Assembly (NCBI GenBank): GCA_965249785.1
Contig: CBDFMU010000056.1
Span: 124,001 to 188,000, forward strand
Source: M3007 sp965249785
GTDB lineage: Bacteria > Bacteroidota > Bacteroidia > Chitinophagales > Saprospiraceae
Direction: 5' to 3'
Length of the DNA: 64,000 nucleotides
Position numbers and translations under genes: made by a program. Below, piece after piece: positions 41,501-56,500 of the stretch. A model generated the notes under the pieces. The model was not told the origin of the DNA. It worked only from the letters and a program-made list of their open reading frames with translations, and did not search any database. Position 1 is the first letter of the stretch; the number at the start of each line of letters is the position of its first letter.

Positions 41501-44500
41501 GGTAATTGCTCCGCCCGTCCACGTATAAGTGTAAGGAGACGTACCACCCGTCACCGTTAGATCAACCGAACCATTGGCATTGCCGCAAGTAGAGTTGGTC
41601 GGAACGGCATTTAATGTGAGAATTACTGGTGCAGTAATCGTCGCTGAAGTAGTAGCCGTACATCCGTGGCCATCTGTCACCGTTACAATATAAGTACCAA
41701 CTGGCAGATTGGTGATATCAGCAGTTGTTCCACCATTACTCCACAGATACGTGTATGGAGCCGTGCCACCCAGCGCAACCAGGAAGATCGAACCATTGGA
41801 ACTGCCAAAACAGGTTACGTTCGCTTGGGTAGTGGTGATGGCCAACAGCAGCGGTTGGGTCACGGTAGCACTGGTGGTTGCCGTAAAGCCATTTGCATCC
41901 GTGACTGTTACTGAGTAAGTGCCAGCCGTCAGACCGCTGAGGTCTTCGGTGTTTAAGCCATTGCTCCACACATAAGTGAAAGGAGCGGTGCCACCAGTTA
42001 CGGTCAGGTTGATCGCGCCGTTGTTGCCGCCGAAGCAGGAAACATTGACTACCAATGTACTGACCTGAATAGTGCTGATAAAGCCTGCGTCGTAGGTCAG
42101 GTTATTTTCGCCAGCCGTCAAGGTTTCGGTCGGTGTCGTGCCCGTTGCCGGGTTGATGTCGCTGTCGGTATTATCATTACCGCCTTGATCCTGCAAAGTC
42201 GGCGTGTAGCCCGTCGGTGTCGTGAAGGTCAGGGTATAAGTACCCGGAATCAGGTTCGGGAACAGGTAGTCACCGTTTGCGCCTGTCGTGGTAGTCAAAG
42301 TCACCGGAGTCCCCCCAACAGTAGTGCCATTCAAGGTCACGGTTACGCCCGGAATGCCCGGTTCGCCAATATCCTGTACACCATCATGATCAAAATCACT
42401 CCACACGAAATCACCAATCGAAGAGGGCTGGTAGAAGCCTGCGTCGTAAGTCAAGTTAGATTCACCGGCTACCAGGGTTTCTGGTGCCGTTTGTTGCGTG
42501 CCGGGTGCTGCATCGGAATCCAGGGTGTCATCACCACCCTGATTTTGTGGCGATAAAATGTAGCCACCCGTTGGGGTACCGAAGGTCACCGTATAAGTTC
42601 CCGGTACTAAACCGGAGAATAAATACAGGCCAGAGCCATCGGTGACGGTGTTCAGCACTACTGCATTTCCGTCAATATTGGTACCATTTAAGGTCACTGG
42701 TACGCCGGGAATACCTAGCTCACCAATATCCTGAATGCCATCCGTATCAAAGTCGTTCCACACGAAGTTACCGATTTCGGCACAGTGGTTTGGATCCACC
42801 GTTACGGTCACCTGGTCGTTGTTTCCGACATTACCAATGAACGTTTCCTGGCCGGTGATTGGATCAACGTACCAAATTTCGCCCATGTCGTTGGCCGTAT
42901 TCACGGTGGTTTGCGTCAGCGTCTTTTTGTAAGACCATTTGAACTCCTCATCCGATACACCATCATTATTGTTATCAGTGAAATCAAGGATGCAGTTGCC
43001 ATTCAGGTCGCATAGATTACCGCTGTTTTGTGCGCAAGTCACCCAATATTGACCGTTGCAAGTCAAATTGCCGACCACGTTATTGTCCATAGCCACCACG
43101 TTGCGGATTTGCAAACCTGGGGCACCACCTAACATTCTGGTAATCAAAGTATAAGTTACTTCTTCGCCAGCACAGATCACGGTTTTATCCGCCGATTTGT
43201 CCATGTTGATGAACACGCCGGTGTAGTTACCATTGTCGGTATCGGTTACGGTTGGGCCAAACGGTGTGTTGTCTGGCAGCACAGGTTGCCCCGTCGCGGT
43301 ACCGATGTTCATGTGCATTCCACGCTGCGCTGGAGCAGTCAATGTGCAGGTTTGCGAAGCTCCTGCAGCCAACGATGGGATGGTACAGACTGGTCCGTAG
43401 ATGTTGTCCGTCACCGCTACGTTGGTCAACGTGAGGTTGCTGGTGTTGGTCACCGTAAACGTGAAGGTCACGATTGGCGGCACATTCGGCACGATGATAA
43501 TAACGCCCGGGGAAACGTCGGCATCCTGGCCATTCACATATTTTTCCAGATCAATAGAAGGCTGGGCCTGGAAGAAGCCTGCGTCGTAAGTCAGGTTGTT
43601 TTCGCCGGAAACAAGCGTTTCTGCCGGAGTTGTGCCGGTGACTGGATTAATGTCGCTATCGGTAGCATCATTTCCGCCCTGGTCTGGCAGCGTAGTCGTG
43701 TAACCCGCCGGAGTACCGAAGGTCAACGTGTAGGTGCCAGGGATCAGGTTCGGGAATAAATATTCGCCGTTCGGGCCAGTCGTGGTCGTCAAAGTCACCG
43801 GAGTGCCACTACCCGTTGTGCCGTTCAAAGTAACAGTCACGCCTGGAATGCCCGGCTCACCTAGATCTTGTACACCATTGACATTCAAGTCATTCCACAC
43901 AAAATCACCGATAGAAGCTGGTTGGTAGAAGCCTGCATCGTAGGTCAGGTTGTTTTCGCCAGCGGTCAATGTTTCCGTTGGGGTCACGCCCGTAGCCGGA
44001 TTGATGTCGCTGTCGGTAGCATCATTACCGCCCTGGTCTTGTGGCGTAGCCGTAAAGCCTGTCGGGGTAATGAAGGTCAGGGTGTACGTGCCAGGAGTCA
44101 GGTTCGGGAACAGGTATTCGCCGTTCGGGCCAGTCGTGGTCGTCGAAGTTACGGGATTACCCAATTGATCTGTGCCAGTTAAGGTCACGGTTACTCCCGG
44201 AATACCCGGCTCGCCAGTATCCTGTACGCCGTTGCCATTCAAATCATTCCAGACAAAGTCACCAATCGAGGCAGGGTTGCAACTCAGTGGCGCGTCGTAA
44301 GCGTCCAAAGCAGTTGTGGTGCAGGTAGCATTGAAAGCTGCAGTTACGTCTATATCTTGTACGCCATTGGAAATCAATGCATTAACAGTAATTGTCTGCG
44401 TACCAGTAGAGCCAGCAGCAATATTGATCGAAGCAGTACCGCCTGCCGACGTGGTAACAGTAATCGAAGTGGTCGGTGCATTAATCCAGCTAACCGTCAC

Positions 44501-47500
44501 AGCGACCGAGTAGGTGTTATTGGTCGGGTTACAGAGCGTCGGAATAGCACTGACTATGGTCAGACTTGGTTGAACAACCGTAGCACTGGTGGTTGCCGTA
44601 CAACCGCGTGAATCAGTCACCGTAATATTGTAGGTGCCTGCGGCTAATCCCGTGATGTCAAATGGTTCAGCCGCAATGCCGCTGCCTATGCCAGTTATGA
44701 TACCGTTACTCCAGTTGTAACTGTAATTAGCAACTCCTCCGGTGACATCTATCGTGATTTTGCCGTCAAGAAGGCCGTTGCAAGAAGCAGGAGCAGGAAT
44801 GGCAGTCAACGTGACTGCCGCCGGTTCGGTAATGGTAGCCGAGGTAGTTTTGGTGCAACCATTGGCATCCGTCACCGTCACCGTGTAGATGCCAGCAGTT
44901 AGATTAGAAATATCCTGCGTTGCTGCACCACCTGTCCAAATGTAAGTGTATGGTGCCGTACCGCCCGTTACCGTCAAATCAATAGACCCGGTAGCAGTAC
45001 CGTGGCAGACTACATTCACCTGCGTGGTTGCCAAAGTTGGGCCGTTCGTAGCATTTACGGTTACGGAGGTCGTTTTGGTGCAACTATTCGCGTCGGTGAC
45101 CGTCACCGTATAAGTAGCAGCAAGCACACCCGACAAGTCTTGGGTGGTCGCGCCGCCCGTCCAGAGATACGTATAAGCACCCGTACCACCCGTCACCGTC
45201 AGATCAATAGAACCGTTGGCGAGGCCGCAGATAGAATTAGTCGGAATGGCACTCAATACAATTGCTGTTGGTTCAGTAATTGTGCCCGAAGTGGTTGCTG
45301 TACAGCCATTTGCATCGGTAATCGTTACCGTGTAAGTACCTGCACCAACACCCGTTAAATCCTTCAAATCATTGTCCGGGTTTTCCGGCCCGTCATTGCT
45401 CCAATCGTAAGAATAAGCACCTGTGCCGCCCGTGACGGTCAAGGTAATCGAACCCGTCAAGGCACCATTGCACAGCACATTCGTCACCGTTGGCACGGCC
45501 ACAATCGGTGGTGGCTGGGTCAGGATAATCGTCGTTTCCTTCGTGCAGCCATTCGCATCCGTCACCGTCACCGTGTAGTTCGGTGGTGTGGTCAAACCAG
45601 AAATGTCCTGCGTCGTTGCGGCATTCGACCACAAATAAGTGTAGGGGGCGATACCGCCAAACACCGTCAAATCTATCGCGCCATTGTTGCCACCGTTGCA
45701 GTTCAGGTTGACTACGCTGAACGCAAAAGTGATCTTCGCTGGTTCGGTAATCGTCGTTGAAATGGTTTTGGTGCAACCGTTTACATCCGTGACCGTCACG
45801 GTGTAGGTGCCTGCGATCAGGTTGGAAATATCCTGGGTGCTTGCGCCGCCCGTCCAGGTGTAAGTATAAGGAGCAACGCCGCCCGTGACCGTCAGGTCAA
45901 TCGAGCCGTTGGCTCCCTGGAAGCAGGTCACATTCAATTGCGTGATACTCAAAGCGATTGCTGGTGGTTCGGTGATCGTAGCCGAAATCGTTTTGGCACA
46001 GCCGTTCGCATCCGTGACTGTCACGGTATAAGTGCCAGCAGCCAGGCCCGTGCGATCCTGTGTCACTGGTTGGCCAGCACCCCAGTTGTAGGTATAGGGT
46101 GCCGTACCGCCTGTCACCGTCAAATCAATCGAGCCGGTCGAAGCACCATTACATAGCACATTTACCTGGGTAATACTCAAAGTTGGGCCATTGGTATCAT
46201 TTATAGTGGCCGAAGTGGTTTTGGTACAACTATTGGCATCGGTGACCGTAACCGTGTAGGTGCCTGCCAGCAGACCGGTGCGGTCTTCGGTGGTCGCACC
46301 GCCCGTCCAGGCGTAAGTATATGGCGCAACACCACCCGAAACCGTCAGATTGATTGAGCCATTGGCATTACCGCAGGTAGAGTTTGTTGGAACGACGCTC
46401 AAAGTGATCGCCGTCGGTTCGGTGATAGTAGCCGAGGTAGTTTTCGTGCAACCATTCGCATCCGTCACCGTCACCGTGTAGGTGCCAGCAACCAGATTCG
46501 TGAGGTCTTGGGTGGTCGCGCCGCCCGTCCAGGTGTAGGTATAAACACCCGTGCCACCAGTTACCGTCAAGTCAATCGAACCCGTCGAGGTACCATTGCA
46601 CAGCACGTTTACGTGTGTAACGTTCAATACCAGTGCTGGTGGTTCGCTGATTGTCACCGAAGTGGTTTTGGTACAACCGTTGGCATCCGTTACCGTCACC
46701 GCGTAGATGCCAGCCAGCAGATTGCTGCGATCCTGGGTCGTTGCACCGCCCGTCCAGGTGTAGGTGTAAGCACCTGTGCCGCCCGTCACGGTCAAATCAA
46801 TGGAACCAGTAGCAGCCCCGTTGCACAGCACATTTACCTGTGTAGTGCTTAGTGCCAAGACCGCCGGTTCGGTGATCGTGCCAGAAGTGGTTGCCGTACA
46901 GCCATTTGCATCGGTAATCGTTACCGTGTAAGTGCCTGCACCAACACCCGTCAAATCTTTCAAATCATTGTCCGGGTTTTCCGGACCATCATTGCTCCAA
47001 TCGTAAGAATAAGCACCTGTGCCGCCCGTGACGGTCAAAGTAATCGAACCCGTCAAGGCACCATTGCACAACACGTTTGTCACCGTCGGTACGGCCACGA
47101 TCGGCGGCGGCTGGGTCAGGATAATCGTCGTTTCCTTTGTGCAGCCATTCGCATCCGTCACCGTCACCGTGTAGTTCGGTGGTGTGGTCAAACCAGAAAT
47201 GTCCTGTGTCGTTGCGGCATTCGACCACAAATAAGTGTAGGGGGCGATACCGCCAAACACCGTCAAATCTATCGCGCCATTGTTGCCACCGTTGCAGTTC
47301 AGGTTGACTACGCTGAACGCAAAAGTGATCTTCGCTGGTTCGGTAATCGTCGTTGAAATGGTTTTGGTGCAACCGTTTACATCCGTGACCGTCACCGTGT
47401 AGGTACCTGCAATCAAATTGGAAATATCCTGGGTGCTTGCGCCGCCCGTCCAGGTGTAGGTATAAGGAGCAACGCCACCCGTGACCGTCAGGTCAATCGA

Positions 47501-50500
47501 GCCGTTGGCTCCCTGGAAGCAGGTCACATTCAATTGCGTGATACTCAGTACCAAAGCTGGTGGTTCGGTGATGGTCGCCGAAATCGTTTTGGCACAGCCG
47601 TTCGCATCCGTGACTGTCACGGTATAAGTGCCAGCAGCCAGGCCCGTGCGATCCTGTGTCACTGGTTGGCCAGCACCCCAGTTGTAGGTGTAGGGCAAAG
47701 TGCCGCCTGTTACCGTCAGGTCAATCGAGCCCGTCGAAGCACCATTGCAGACCACGTTGACCTGGGTGGTGGACAGGGTCGGACCGTTGGTGTCGAGTAC
47801 CGTGGTCGAGATAGTTTTGGTACAACCGTTGGCATCGGTGACCGTCACGGTGTACGTGCCAGCCAGCAGATTCGTGCGGTCTTCGGTGGTCGCACCGCCC
47901 GTCCAGGCGTAGGTATATGGCGCAACACCTCCCGTTACTGTCAGGTTAATCGAGCCATTGGCGTTACCGCAGGTAGAATTCGTTGGAACGATACTCAACG
48001 TGATCGCCGTCGGTTCGGTAATAGTAGCCGAGGTAGTTTTCGTGCAACCGTTGGCATCCGTGACCGTCACCGTGTAGGTGCCAGCAACCAGATTCGTGAG
48101 GTCTTGGGTCGTCGCCCCGCCCGTCCAGGTGTAGGTGTAAACACCCGTGCCGCCGGTTACGGTCAAGTCAATCGAACCCGTCGAGGTACCATTGCACAGC
48201 ACGTTTACGTGTGTAACGTTCAATACCAGTGCCGACGGTTCGGTGATTGTCACCGAAGTGGTTTTGGTACAACCGTTGGCATCCGTTACCGTCACCGCGT
48301 AGGTGCCAGCCAGCAAGTTGCTGCGATCTTCAGTGATCACGCCACCACCCCAGTTATAACTATATGGGCTTACCCCGCCAGTGGCCGTCAAATCAATGGA
48401 ACCAGTAGCAGCCCCGTTGCACAGCACATTTACCTGTGTAGTGCTTAGTGCCAAAACCGCTGGTTCGGTGATTGTGCCAGAAGTAGTTGCTGTACAGCCA
48501 TTTGCATCGGTAATCGTTACCGTGTAAGTGCCTGCACCAACACCCGTCAAATCTTTCAAATCATTGTCCGGGTTTTCCGGACCGTCATTGCTCCAATCGT
48601 AGGAATAAGCACCTGTGCCGCCCGTGACGGTCAAGGTAATCGAACCCGTCAAGGCACCATTGCACAGCACATTCGTCACCGTTGGCACGGCCACAATCGG
48701 TGGTGGCTGGGTCAGGATAATCGTCGTTTCCTTCGTGCAGCCATTCGCATCCGTCACCGTCACCGTGTAGTTCGGTGGTGTGGTCAAACCAGAAATGTCC
48801 TGCGTCGTTGCGGCATTCGACCACAAATAAGTGTAGGGGGCGATACCGCCAAACACCGTCAAATCTATCGCGCCATTGTTGCCACCGTTGCAGTTCAGGT
48901 TGACTACGCTGAACGCAAAAGTGATCTTCGCTGGTTCGGTAATCGTCGTTGAAATGGTTTTGGTGCAACCGTTTACATCCGTGACCGTCACGGTGTAGGT
49001 GCCTGCGATCAGGTTGGAAATATCCTGGGTGCTTGCGCCGCCCGTCCAGGTGTAAGTATAAGGAGCAACGCCGCCCGTGACCGTCAGGTCAATCGAGCCG
49101 TTGGCTCCCTGGAAGCAGGTCACGTTCAATTGCGTGATACTCAAAGCGATTGCTGGTGGTTCGGTGATCGTAGCCGAAATCGTTTTGGCACAGCCGTTCG
49201 CATCCGTGACTGTCACGGTATAAGTGCCAGCAGCCAGGCCCGTGCGATCCTGTGTCACTGGTTGGCCAGCACCCCAGTTGTAGGTATAGGGTGCCGTACC
49301 GCCTGTCACCGTCAAATCAATCGAGCCGGTCGAAGCACCATTACATAGCACATTTACCTGGGTAATACTCAAAGTTGGGCCATTGGTATCATTTATAGTG
49401 GCCGAAGTGGTTTTGGTACAACTATTGGCATCGGTGACCGTAACCGTGTAGGTGCCTGCCAGCAGACCGGTGCGGTCTTCGGTGGTCGCACCGCCCGTCC
49501 AGGCGTAAGTATATGGCGCAACACCACCCGAAACCGTCAGATTGATTGAGCCATTGGCATTACCGCAGGTAGAGTTTGTTGGAACGACATTGAGCGTAAT
49601 AATGGTCGGCTGGGTGATGGTGGCCGAGGTCGTAGCAGTACAACCCTGGTTGTCTGTTACCGTTACGATGTAAGTACCAGCGGCCAGATTCGTGAGGTCC
49701 TTGGTTACTGCACCATTGCTCCACAAATAAGTATAAGGAGATGTACCACCCAGTGCGGTCAAAAAGATCGAACCAGTAGAAGCACCATTGCACTGTACAT
49801 TTATTTGGGTGGTAGTGATCGCCAGAATGAGCGGTTGGGTCACGGTAGCACTGGTGGTTGCCGTAAATCCATGCGCATCTGTCACCGTTACGGTATAAGT
49901 ACCGGCTGATAAATTCGTCAGGTCTTGCGTTACTGCTGCATTTGACCAAACGTAGGTAAATGGAGCAGTGCCGCCAGTTACAGTCAAGTCAATCGAACCA
50001 TTCGTGCCATTATAACAAGCAACATTGACAACCAATGTATTCAACGTGAGGTTGAGGAAGAAGCCCTGATCGTAGGTCAAATTATTTTCGCCCGATACAA
50101 GCACTTCATTGACAGTCATTAAGTTAGCTGTATTTCCATCGCTATCGGTGGCATCATTGCCGCCCTGATCCTGGGGCGAAGCAGTATAATTAGCCCCCGG
50201 CGAAGCAAAAGTCACTTTGTAAGTGCCTGGTGCCAGATTCGAGAACAGGTAAGATCCGTTTGCACCAGTTGTGGTGGTTAAGGTTACCGGAGTACCGCTG
50301 CCAGTGGTACCGTTTAAGGTCACCGTCACCCCGGAAATACCTGGTTCGCCAACGTCCTGGATGCCATCTTTGTCTAGATCGTACCAGACAAAATCACCGA
50401 TAGAGGCTGGTTGGTAGAAACCTGCATCGTAAGTCAGGTTAGATTCGCCAGCCACCAATGTTTCCGGCGCGGTTTGTTGCGTACCGGGTGCTGCATCGGA

Positions 50501-53500
50501 ATCCACTGCGTCATTGGCACCCTGATTTTGGGGCGACAAGGTGTAACCACCAGTTGGAGTGCCAAAGGTGACTACGTAGGTGCCGGGGACCAAGCTGGAG
50601 AACAGATAGAGGCCGCTGCCGTTAGTGGTGGTGTTTAAGGTCACCGCGTTACCGTCAATATTAGTACCGGTCAAGGTTACTGGCACGTTTGGAATACCTG
50701 GCTCGCCAACCTCCTGAATACCATTAGCATTCACATCTGACCACACAAAATCACCAATTTCGGCACAACGATTTGGGTCTACGGTTACTGTCACCTGGTC
50801 GGTATTCATTACATTACCCACCATGGTGGCGATACCTGTAATTGGATCGGTGTACCACACCTCCGCCATATCCATCGCGGTGTTGATAGTAGTCTGGTTA
50901 AGAGCCAACGTGTACTGCCATTTGAATTCTTCATCCGGGCCAGCACCGTCGTTATTTACATCAAAATCAATCGCACTATTTCCATTCAAATCACCACCTA
51001 CCCAGTGTGCGCCATAGGGCACAAATGTACCAGGAATGTTATTGTCTACCACAGAGATGTTTTTCAACTGGACACCCGGCGCACCACCTAACATCCTGGT
51101 AATCAAGGTGTATTTTACGTCTTCGCCCGCGCAAATCACAGTTTTGTCGGCTGATTTATCCACATTTATGAACACCCCGGCGTAGTTACCTGCATCCGTA
51201 TCGGTCACAGTCGGACCAAACGGCGTATTGTTTGGCAGCACAGGCTGGGCTGTTACTGTACCGATATTGGTGTGCATTCCACGTTGCGCCGGAGCGGTGA
51301 TGGTGCAAGTTTGCGCAGCACCTGCTGCCAAAGATGGAATGGTACAAACTGGTCCGTAGATGTTGTCCGTTACCACTACGTTGGTCAGCGTCAGGTTGCT
51401 GGTGTTCGTTACGGTGAAAGTAAAAGTCACCGTCGGCGGCACATTTGGTACGATAATAATAACGCCCGGAGCAATATCGGCATCCTGGCCATTCACGAAT
51501 TTTTCCAGATCAACAGAAGGTGAGGCCTGGTAGAAGCCTGCGTCGTAGGTCAGATTGTTTTCACCGGAAACGAGTGTTTCTGCCGGTGTTTGTTGGGTAC
51601 CTGCCGCGGCATCGGAGTCTTTCGTGTCATCGCCGCCCTGATCTTGTGGGGACAGCAGGAAGCCACCAGCTGGTGTGCCGAAGGTGACAGTATAGGTGCC
51701 AGGTTGCAGGTCGGAGAACAAGTATGCTCCGTTAACGCCGGTGATGGTAGTCAAGGTGACAGGCGTTCCGCTGCCAGTGGTACCGTTTAAGGTCACCGTC
51801 ACCCCAACAATACCTGGTTCACCAGTATCTTGTATACCATTGACATTCAAGTCATTCCAGACGAAATCACCGATGGAAGCGGGTAGATAGAAGCCTGCAT
51901 CATAAGTGAGGTTCACTTCCCCAGCAGTCAGTACTTCATTATCCGATAACATTGTAACTGGTGTCGCGTCACTGTCAATGGCGTCGTTAGTGCCTACGTC
52001 TTTGGTAGTCAATTTATATTGCGCGCCTGGCGTTCCAAACAAAATTTGGTAGGTGCCGGGCTGTAAATTGTTAAATAAATACAGGCCACTTGCATTGGTG
52101 AGCTGGTTGATATTCACGTTTACGCCATTTCCTGTTACGCCGAGCAGCGTCACCCGTACACCTGGAAAACCGGGTTCACCAACGTCCTGAATACCATTTG
52201 CATTCAAATCATGCCAAACAAAATCACCAATGGAAGCTGGTAGGTAGAAGCCTGCGTCGTAGGTGAGGTTATTTTCACCCGAAGTCAGTACTTCATTGAT
52301 CGTCATGCCAGTGGCAGGGTTGACATCGCTATCTTTGGTATCGTCGCCGCCCTGGTCTTGAGGTGTGGTGGTGTAGCCCGCAGGCGTACCAAAGGTCAAT
52401 TTATAAGTACCAGGGGTCAGATTTGAGAACAAATATTGGCCGTTTGCGCCAGTCGTTGTGGTCAAGGTTACGGGATTGCCGCTGCCAGTGGTACCGGTCA
52501 AAGTCACAGTTACACCGGGAATACCTGGTTCGCCGCCATCTTGTAAACCATTGCCGTTCAAGTCACTCCACACGAAATCACCGATGGAGGCTGGTTGGTA
52601 GAAACCTGCATCGTAGGTCAGGTTATTTTCATTTGAAGTCAGTACTTCATTGCCCGTCATGCCATTTAGTGGATTGGCATCGCTGTCTTTGGTATCGTCG
52701 CCGCCTTGGTCAACCGGGCTGGCGGTATAGCCTGGTGGCGTACCAAAGGTTACTTTGTAAGTACCAGGCGTCAGATTTGAGAACAAATATTGGCCATTCG
52801 CGCCAGTCGTTGTAGTCAAGTTTACCGGATTACCCAGTTGATCTGTACCCGTTAAGGTTACAGTTACGCCGGGAATACCTGGCTCGCCACTGTCTTGCAC
52901 TCCATCAGCATCCAAGTCATTCCACACGAAATCGCCAATAGAAGCCACCGTACAACCGGAGGGCGCATTGTAAAGGTCGGCGACGGTTTTGAAACATACT
53001 GGCGTGAATGCCGCTGTTACGTCCACATTGGCTACGCCATTAGAGGGCAGACCAGTAATGGTGACTGTTTGCGTGCCAGAAGATCCAGCAGCAATATTAA
53101 TCGTGGCAGAACCGCCTTCGGTGGTTGTAACGGTGATAGAGGTGGTTGGTGCGTTCGTCCACGATATTTGAACGGCGACTGAATAAGTGTTATTTACCGG
53201 GTTACATAAGGATGGAATTGCGCTGATAACATTAATCGAAGGCTGAATAATGGTTGCGCTGGTGGTTTTAGTACAGCCATTGGCATCCGTGACTGTCACC
53301 GTATAAATGCCAGCCGCCAGGCCCGTGCGATCTTGCGTGGTAGCGCCGCCTGTCCAAGCGTAACTATAAGGCGAAGTGCCGCCCGTAACCGTCAGGTCAA
53401 TTGCACCATCCGAGGTGCCATTACAAGTGGCATTAGTAACAATGGTAGTCAACGAAATGACGGTAGGTTCGGTAATGGTGGTAGCGATAGTTGCCGTGCA

Positions 53501-56500
53501 ACCATTGGCATCGGTGACTGTCACGCTGTAAGTGCCAGCAGCTAAGTTGCTGCGATCCTGTCCGGCTGCGCCGCCCGTCCAGTTATAGCCATAAGGCGAA
53601 GTGCCGCCCGTGACTGTTAAATCAATCGAACCAGTAGCCGCACCATTGCAAAGTACATTGACCTGGGTGGTGCTCAGGGTGGGGCCATTGGTGTTGTTCA
53701 CCGTGGCCGAGGTGGTTTTCGTGCAGCCGTTGGCATCCGTGACCGTCACCGTGTAAGTGCCAGCCAGCAGATTAGAAACATTCTGGGTGGTTGCACCACC
53801 CGTCCACGAATACGTGTAGGGGGAAGTACCGCCCGAAACTGTTAAGCTGATTGACCCATTGGCACTGCCGCAGGTAGAACTGGTTGGAACGGTGCTCAAT
53901 GTGATCGCCGTCGGTTCGGTAATCGTTGTCGAAGTCGTTTTGGTACAGCCGTTGGCATCGGTCACGGTCACTGCATAAGTGCCAGCGGCCAACCCCGTGC
54001 GGTTTTGCGTCGTTACGCCACCCGTCCACGAATAGGTGTAGGGTGAAGTGCCGCCTGTGACCGTCAGGTTAATCGAACCCGTCGAAGCACCATTGCAAAG
54101 TACGTTGACCTGGGTGGTACTCAAAGCCAGCACTGTTGGCTGGGTGATCGTCGTCGAAGTCGTTTTGGTACAACCGTTGGCATCGGTCACGGTCACAGCA
54201 TAAGTGCCAGCGGCCAGACCAGTGCGATTTTGCGTGGTTACCCCACCCGTCCAGGAATAAGTATAAGTGCCTGTGCCGCCCGTGACCGTCAGATTGATCG
54301 AACCCGTCGAGGCACCGTTACAAAGTACGTTGACTTGCGTGGTGGTTAATACGAGGGCTGGTGGTTCGGTGATGGTGGTAGCAATAGTTGCCGTGCAACT
54401 GTTGGCATCGGTAACCGTCACCGTATAAGTGCCAGCCAACAAGCCAGTGCGATTTTGAGTCGTTACACCGCCCGTCCAGGAATAGGTGTAGGGCGAAGTG
54501 CCGCCCGTGACCGTCAGGTTAATTGAACCAGTAGCCGCCCCATTACAAAGTACATTGACCTGGGTGGTGCTCAGGGTGGGGCCATTGGTGTTGTTTACCG
54601 TGGCCGAGGTGGTTTTGGTGCAACCGTTAGCATCCGTGACCGTCACCGTGTAAGTGCCCGCCAGCAAATTAGTGCGATTTTGCGTGGTTACACCGCCCGT
54701 CCAGGAATAGGTGTAGGGGGAAGTACCGCCCGAAACCGTTAAGCTGATCGAACCATTGGCACTACCGCAGGTAGAACTGGTCGGAACGGTGCTCAACGTG
54801 ATCGCCGTCGGTTCGGTGATCGTCGTCGAAGTCGTCTTGGTACAGCCATTGGCATCGGTCACGGTCACTCCATAAGTGCCAGCGGCCAACCCCGTGCGGT
54901 TTTGCGTGGTAATGCCGCCCGTCCAGGAATAAGTATAAGCACCCGTGCCGCCAGTGACGGTTAGGTTAATCGAACCCGTCGAAGCACCATTGCAAAGTAC
55001 GTTGACCTGGGTGGTACTCAAAGCCAGCACTGTTGGCTGGGTGATCGTTGTCGAAATCGTTTTGGTACAACCGTTGGCATCGGTCACGGTCACTGCATAA
55101 GTGCCAGCGGCCAGACCAGTGCGGTTTTGCGTGGTTACCCCACCCGTCCAGGAATAAGTATAAGTGCCCGTGCCGCCCGTGACCGTCAGATTGATCGAAC
55201 CCGTCGAGGCACCGTTACAAAGTACGTTGACTTGCGTGGTGGTTAATACGAGGGCTGGTGGTTCGGTGATGGTGGTAGCAATAGTTGCCGTGCAACTGTT
55301 GGCATCGGTGACCGTCACCGTATAAGTGCCTGCCAACAAGCCAGTGCGGTTTTGAGTCGTTACACCGCCCGTCCAGGAATAGGTGTAGGGCGAAGTGCCG
55401 CCCGCGACCGTCAGGTTAATTGAACCAGTAGCCGCACCATTGCAAAGTACATTGACCTGGGTGGTGCTTAGGGTGGGGCCATTGGTGTTGTTCACCGTGG
55501 CCGAGGTGGTTTTGGTGCAACCGTTAGCATCCGTGACCGTCACCGTGTAAGTGCCAGCCAGCAAATTAATGCGATTTTGCGTGGTTACGCCGCCCGTCCA
55601 GGAATAGGTGTAGGGGGAAGTGCCGCCAGAAACCGTTAAGCTGATTGACCCATTGGCACTACCGCAGGTAGAACTGGTCGGAACGGTGCTCAATGTGATC
55701 GCCGTCGGTTCGGTAATCGTTGTCGAAGTCGTTTTGGTACAGCCGTTGGCATCGGTCACCGTCACTGCATAAGTACCAGCGGCCAACCCCGTGCGGTTTT
55801 GCGTGGTTACCCCACCCGTCCACGAATAGGTGTAGGGTGAAGTGCCGCCTGTGACCGTCAGGTTAATCGAACCCGTCGAAGCACCATTGCAAAGTACGTT
55901 GACCTGGGTGGTACTCAAAGCCAGCACTGTTGGCTGGGTGATCGTCGTCGAAGTCGTTTTGGTACAACCGTTGGCATCGGTCACGGTCACTGCATAAGTG
56001 CCAGCGGCCAGACCAGTGCGATTTTGCGTGGTTACCCCACCCGTCCAGGAATAAGTATAAGTGCCTGTGCCGCCCGTGACCGTCAGATTGATCGAACCCG
56101 TCGAGGCACCGTTACAAAGTACGTTGACTTGCGTGGTGGTTAATACGAGGGCTGGTGGTTCGGTGATGGTGGTAGCAATAGTTGCCGTGCAACTGTTGGC
56201 ATCGGTAACCGTCACCGTATAAGTGCCAGCCAACAAGCCAGTGCGATTTTGAGTCGTTACACCGCCCGTCCAGGAATAGGTGTAGGGCGAAGTGCCGCCC
56301 GTGACCGTCAGGTTAATTGAACCAGTAGCCGCCCCATTACAAAGTACATTGACCTGGGTGGTGCTCAGGGTGGGGCCATTGGTGTTGTTTACCGTGGCCG
56401 AGGTGGTTTTGGTGCAACCGTTAGCATCCGTGACCGTCACCGTGTAAGTGCCCGCCAGCAAATTAGTGCGATTTTGCGTGGTTACACCGCCCGTCCAGGA

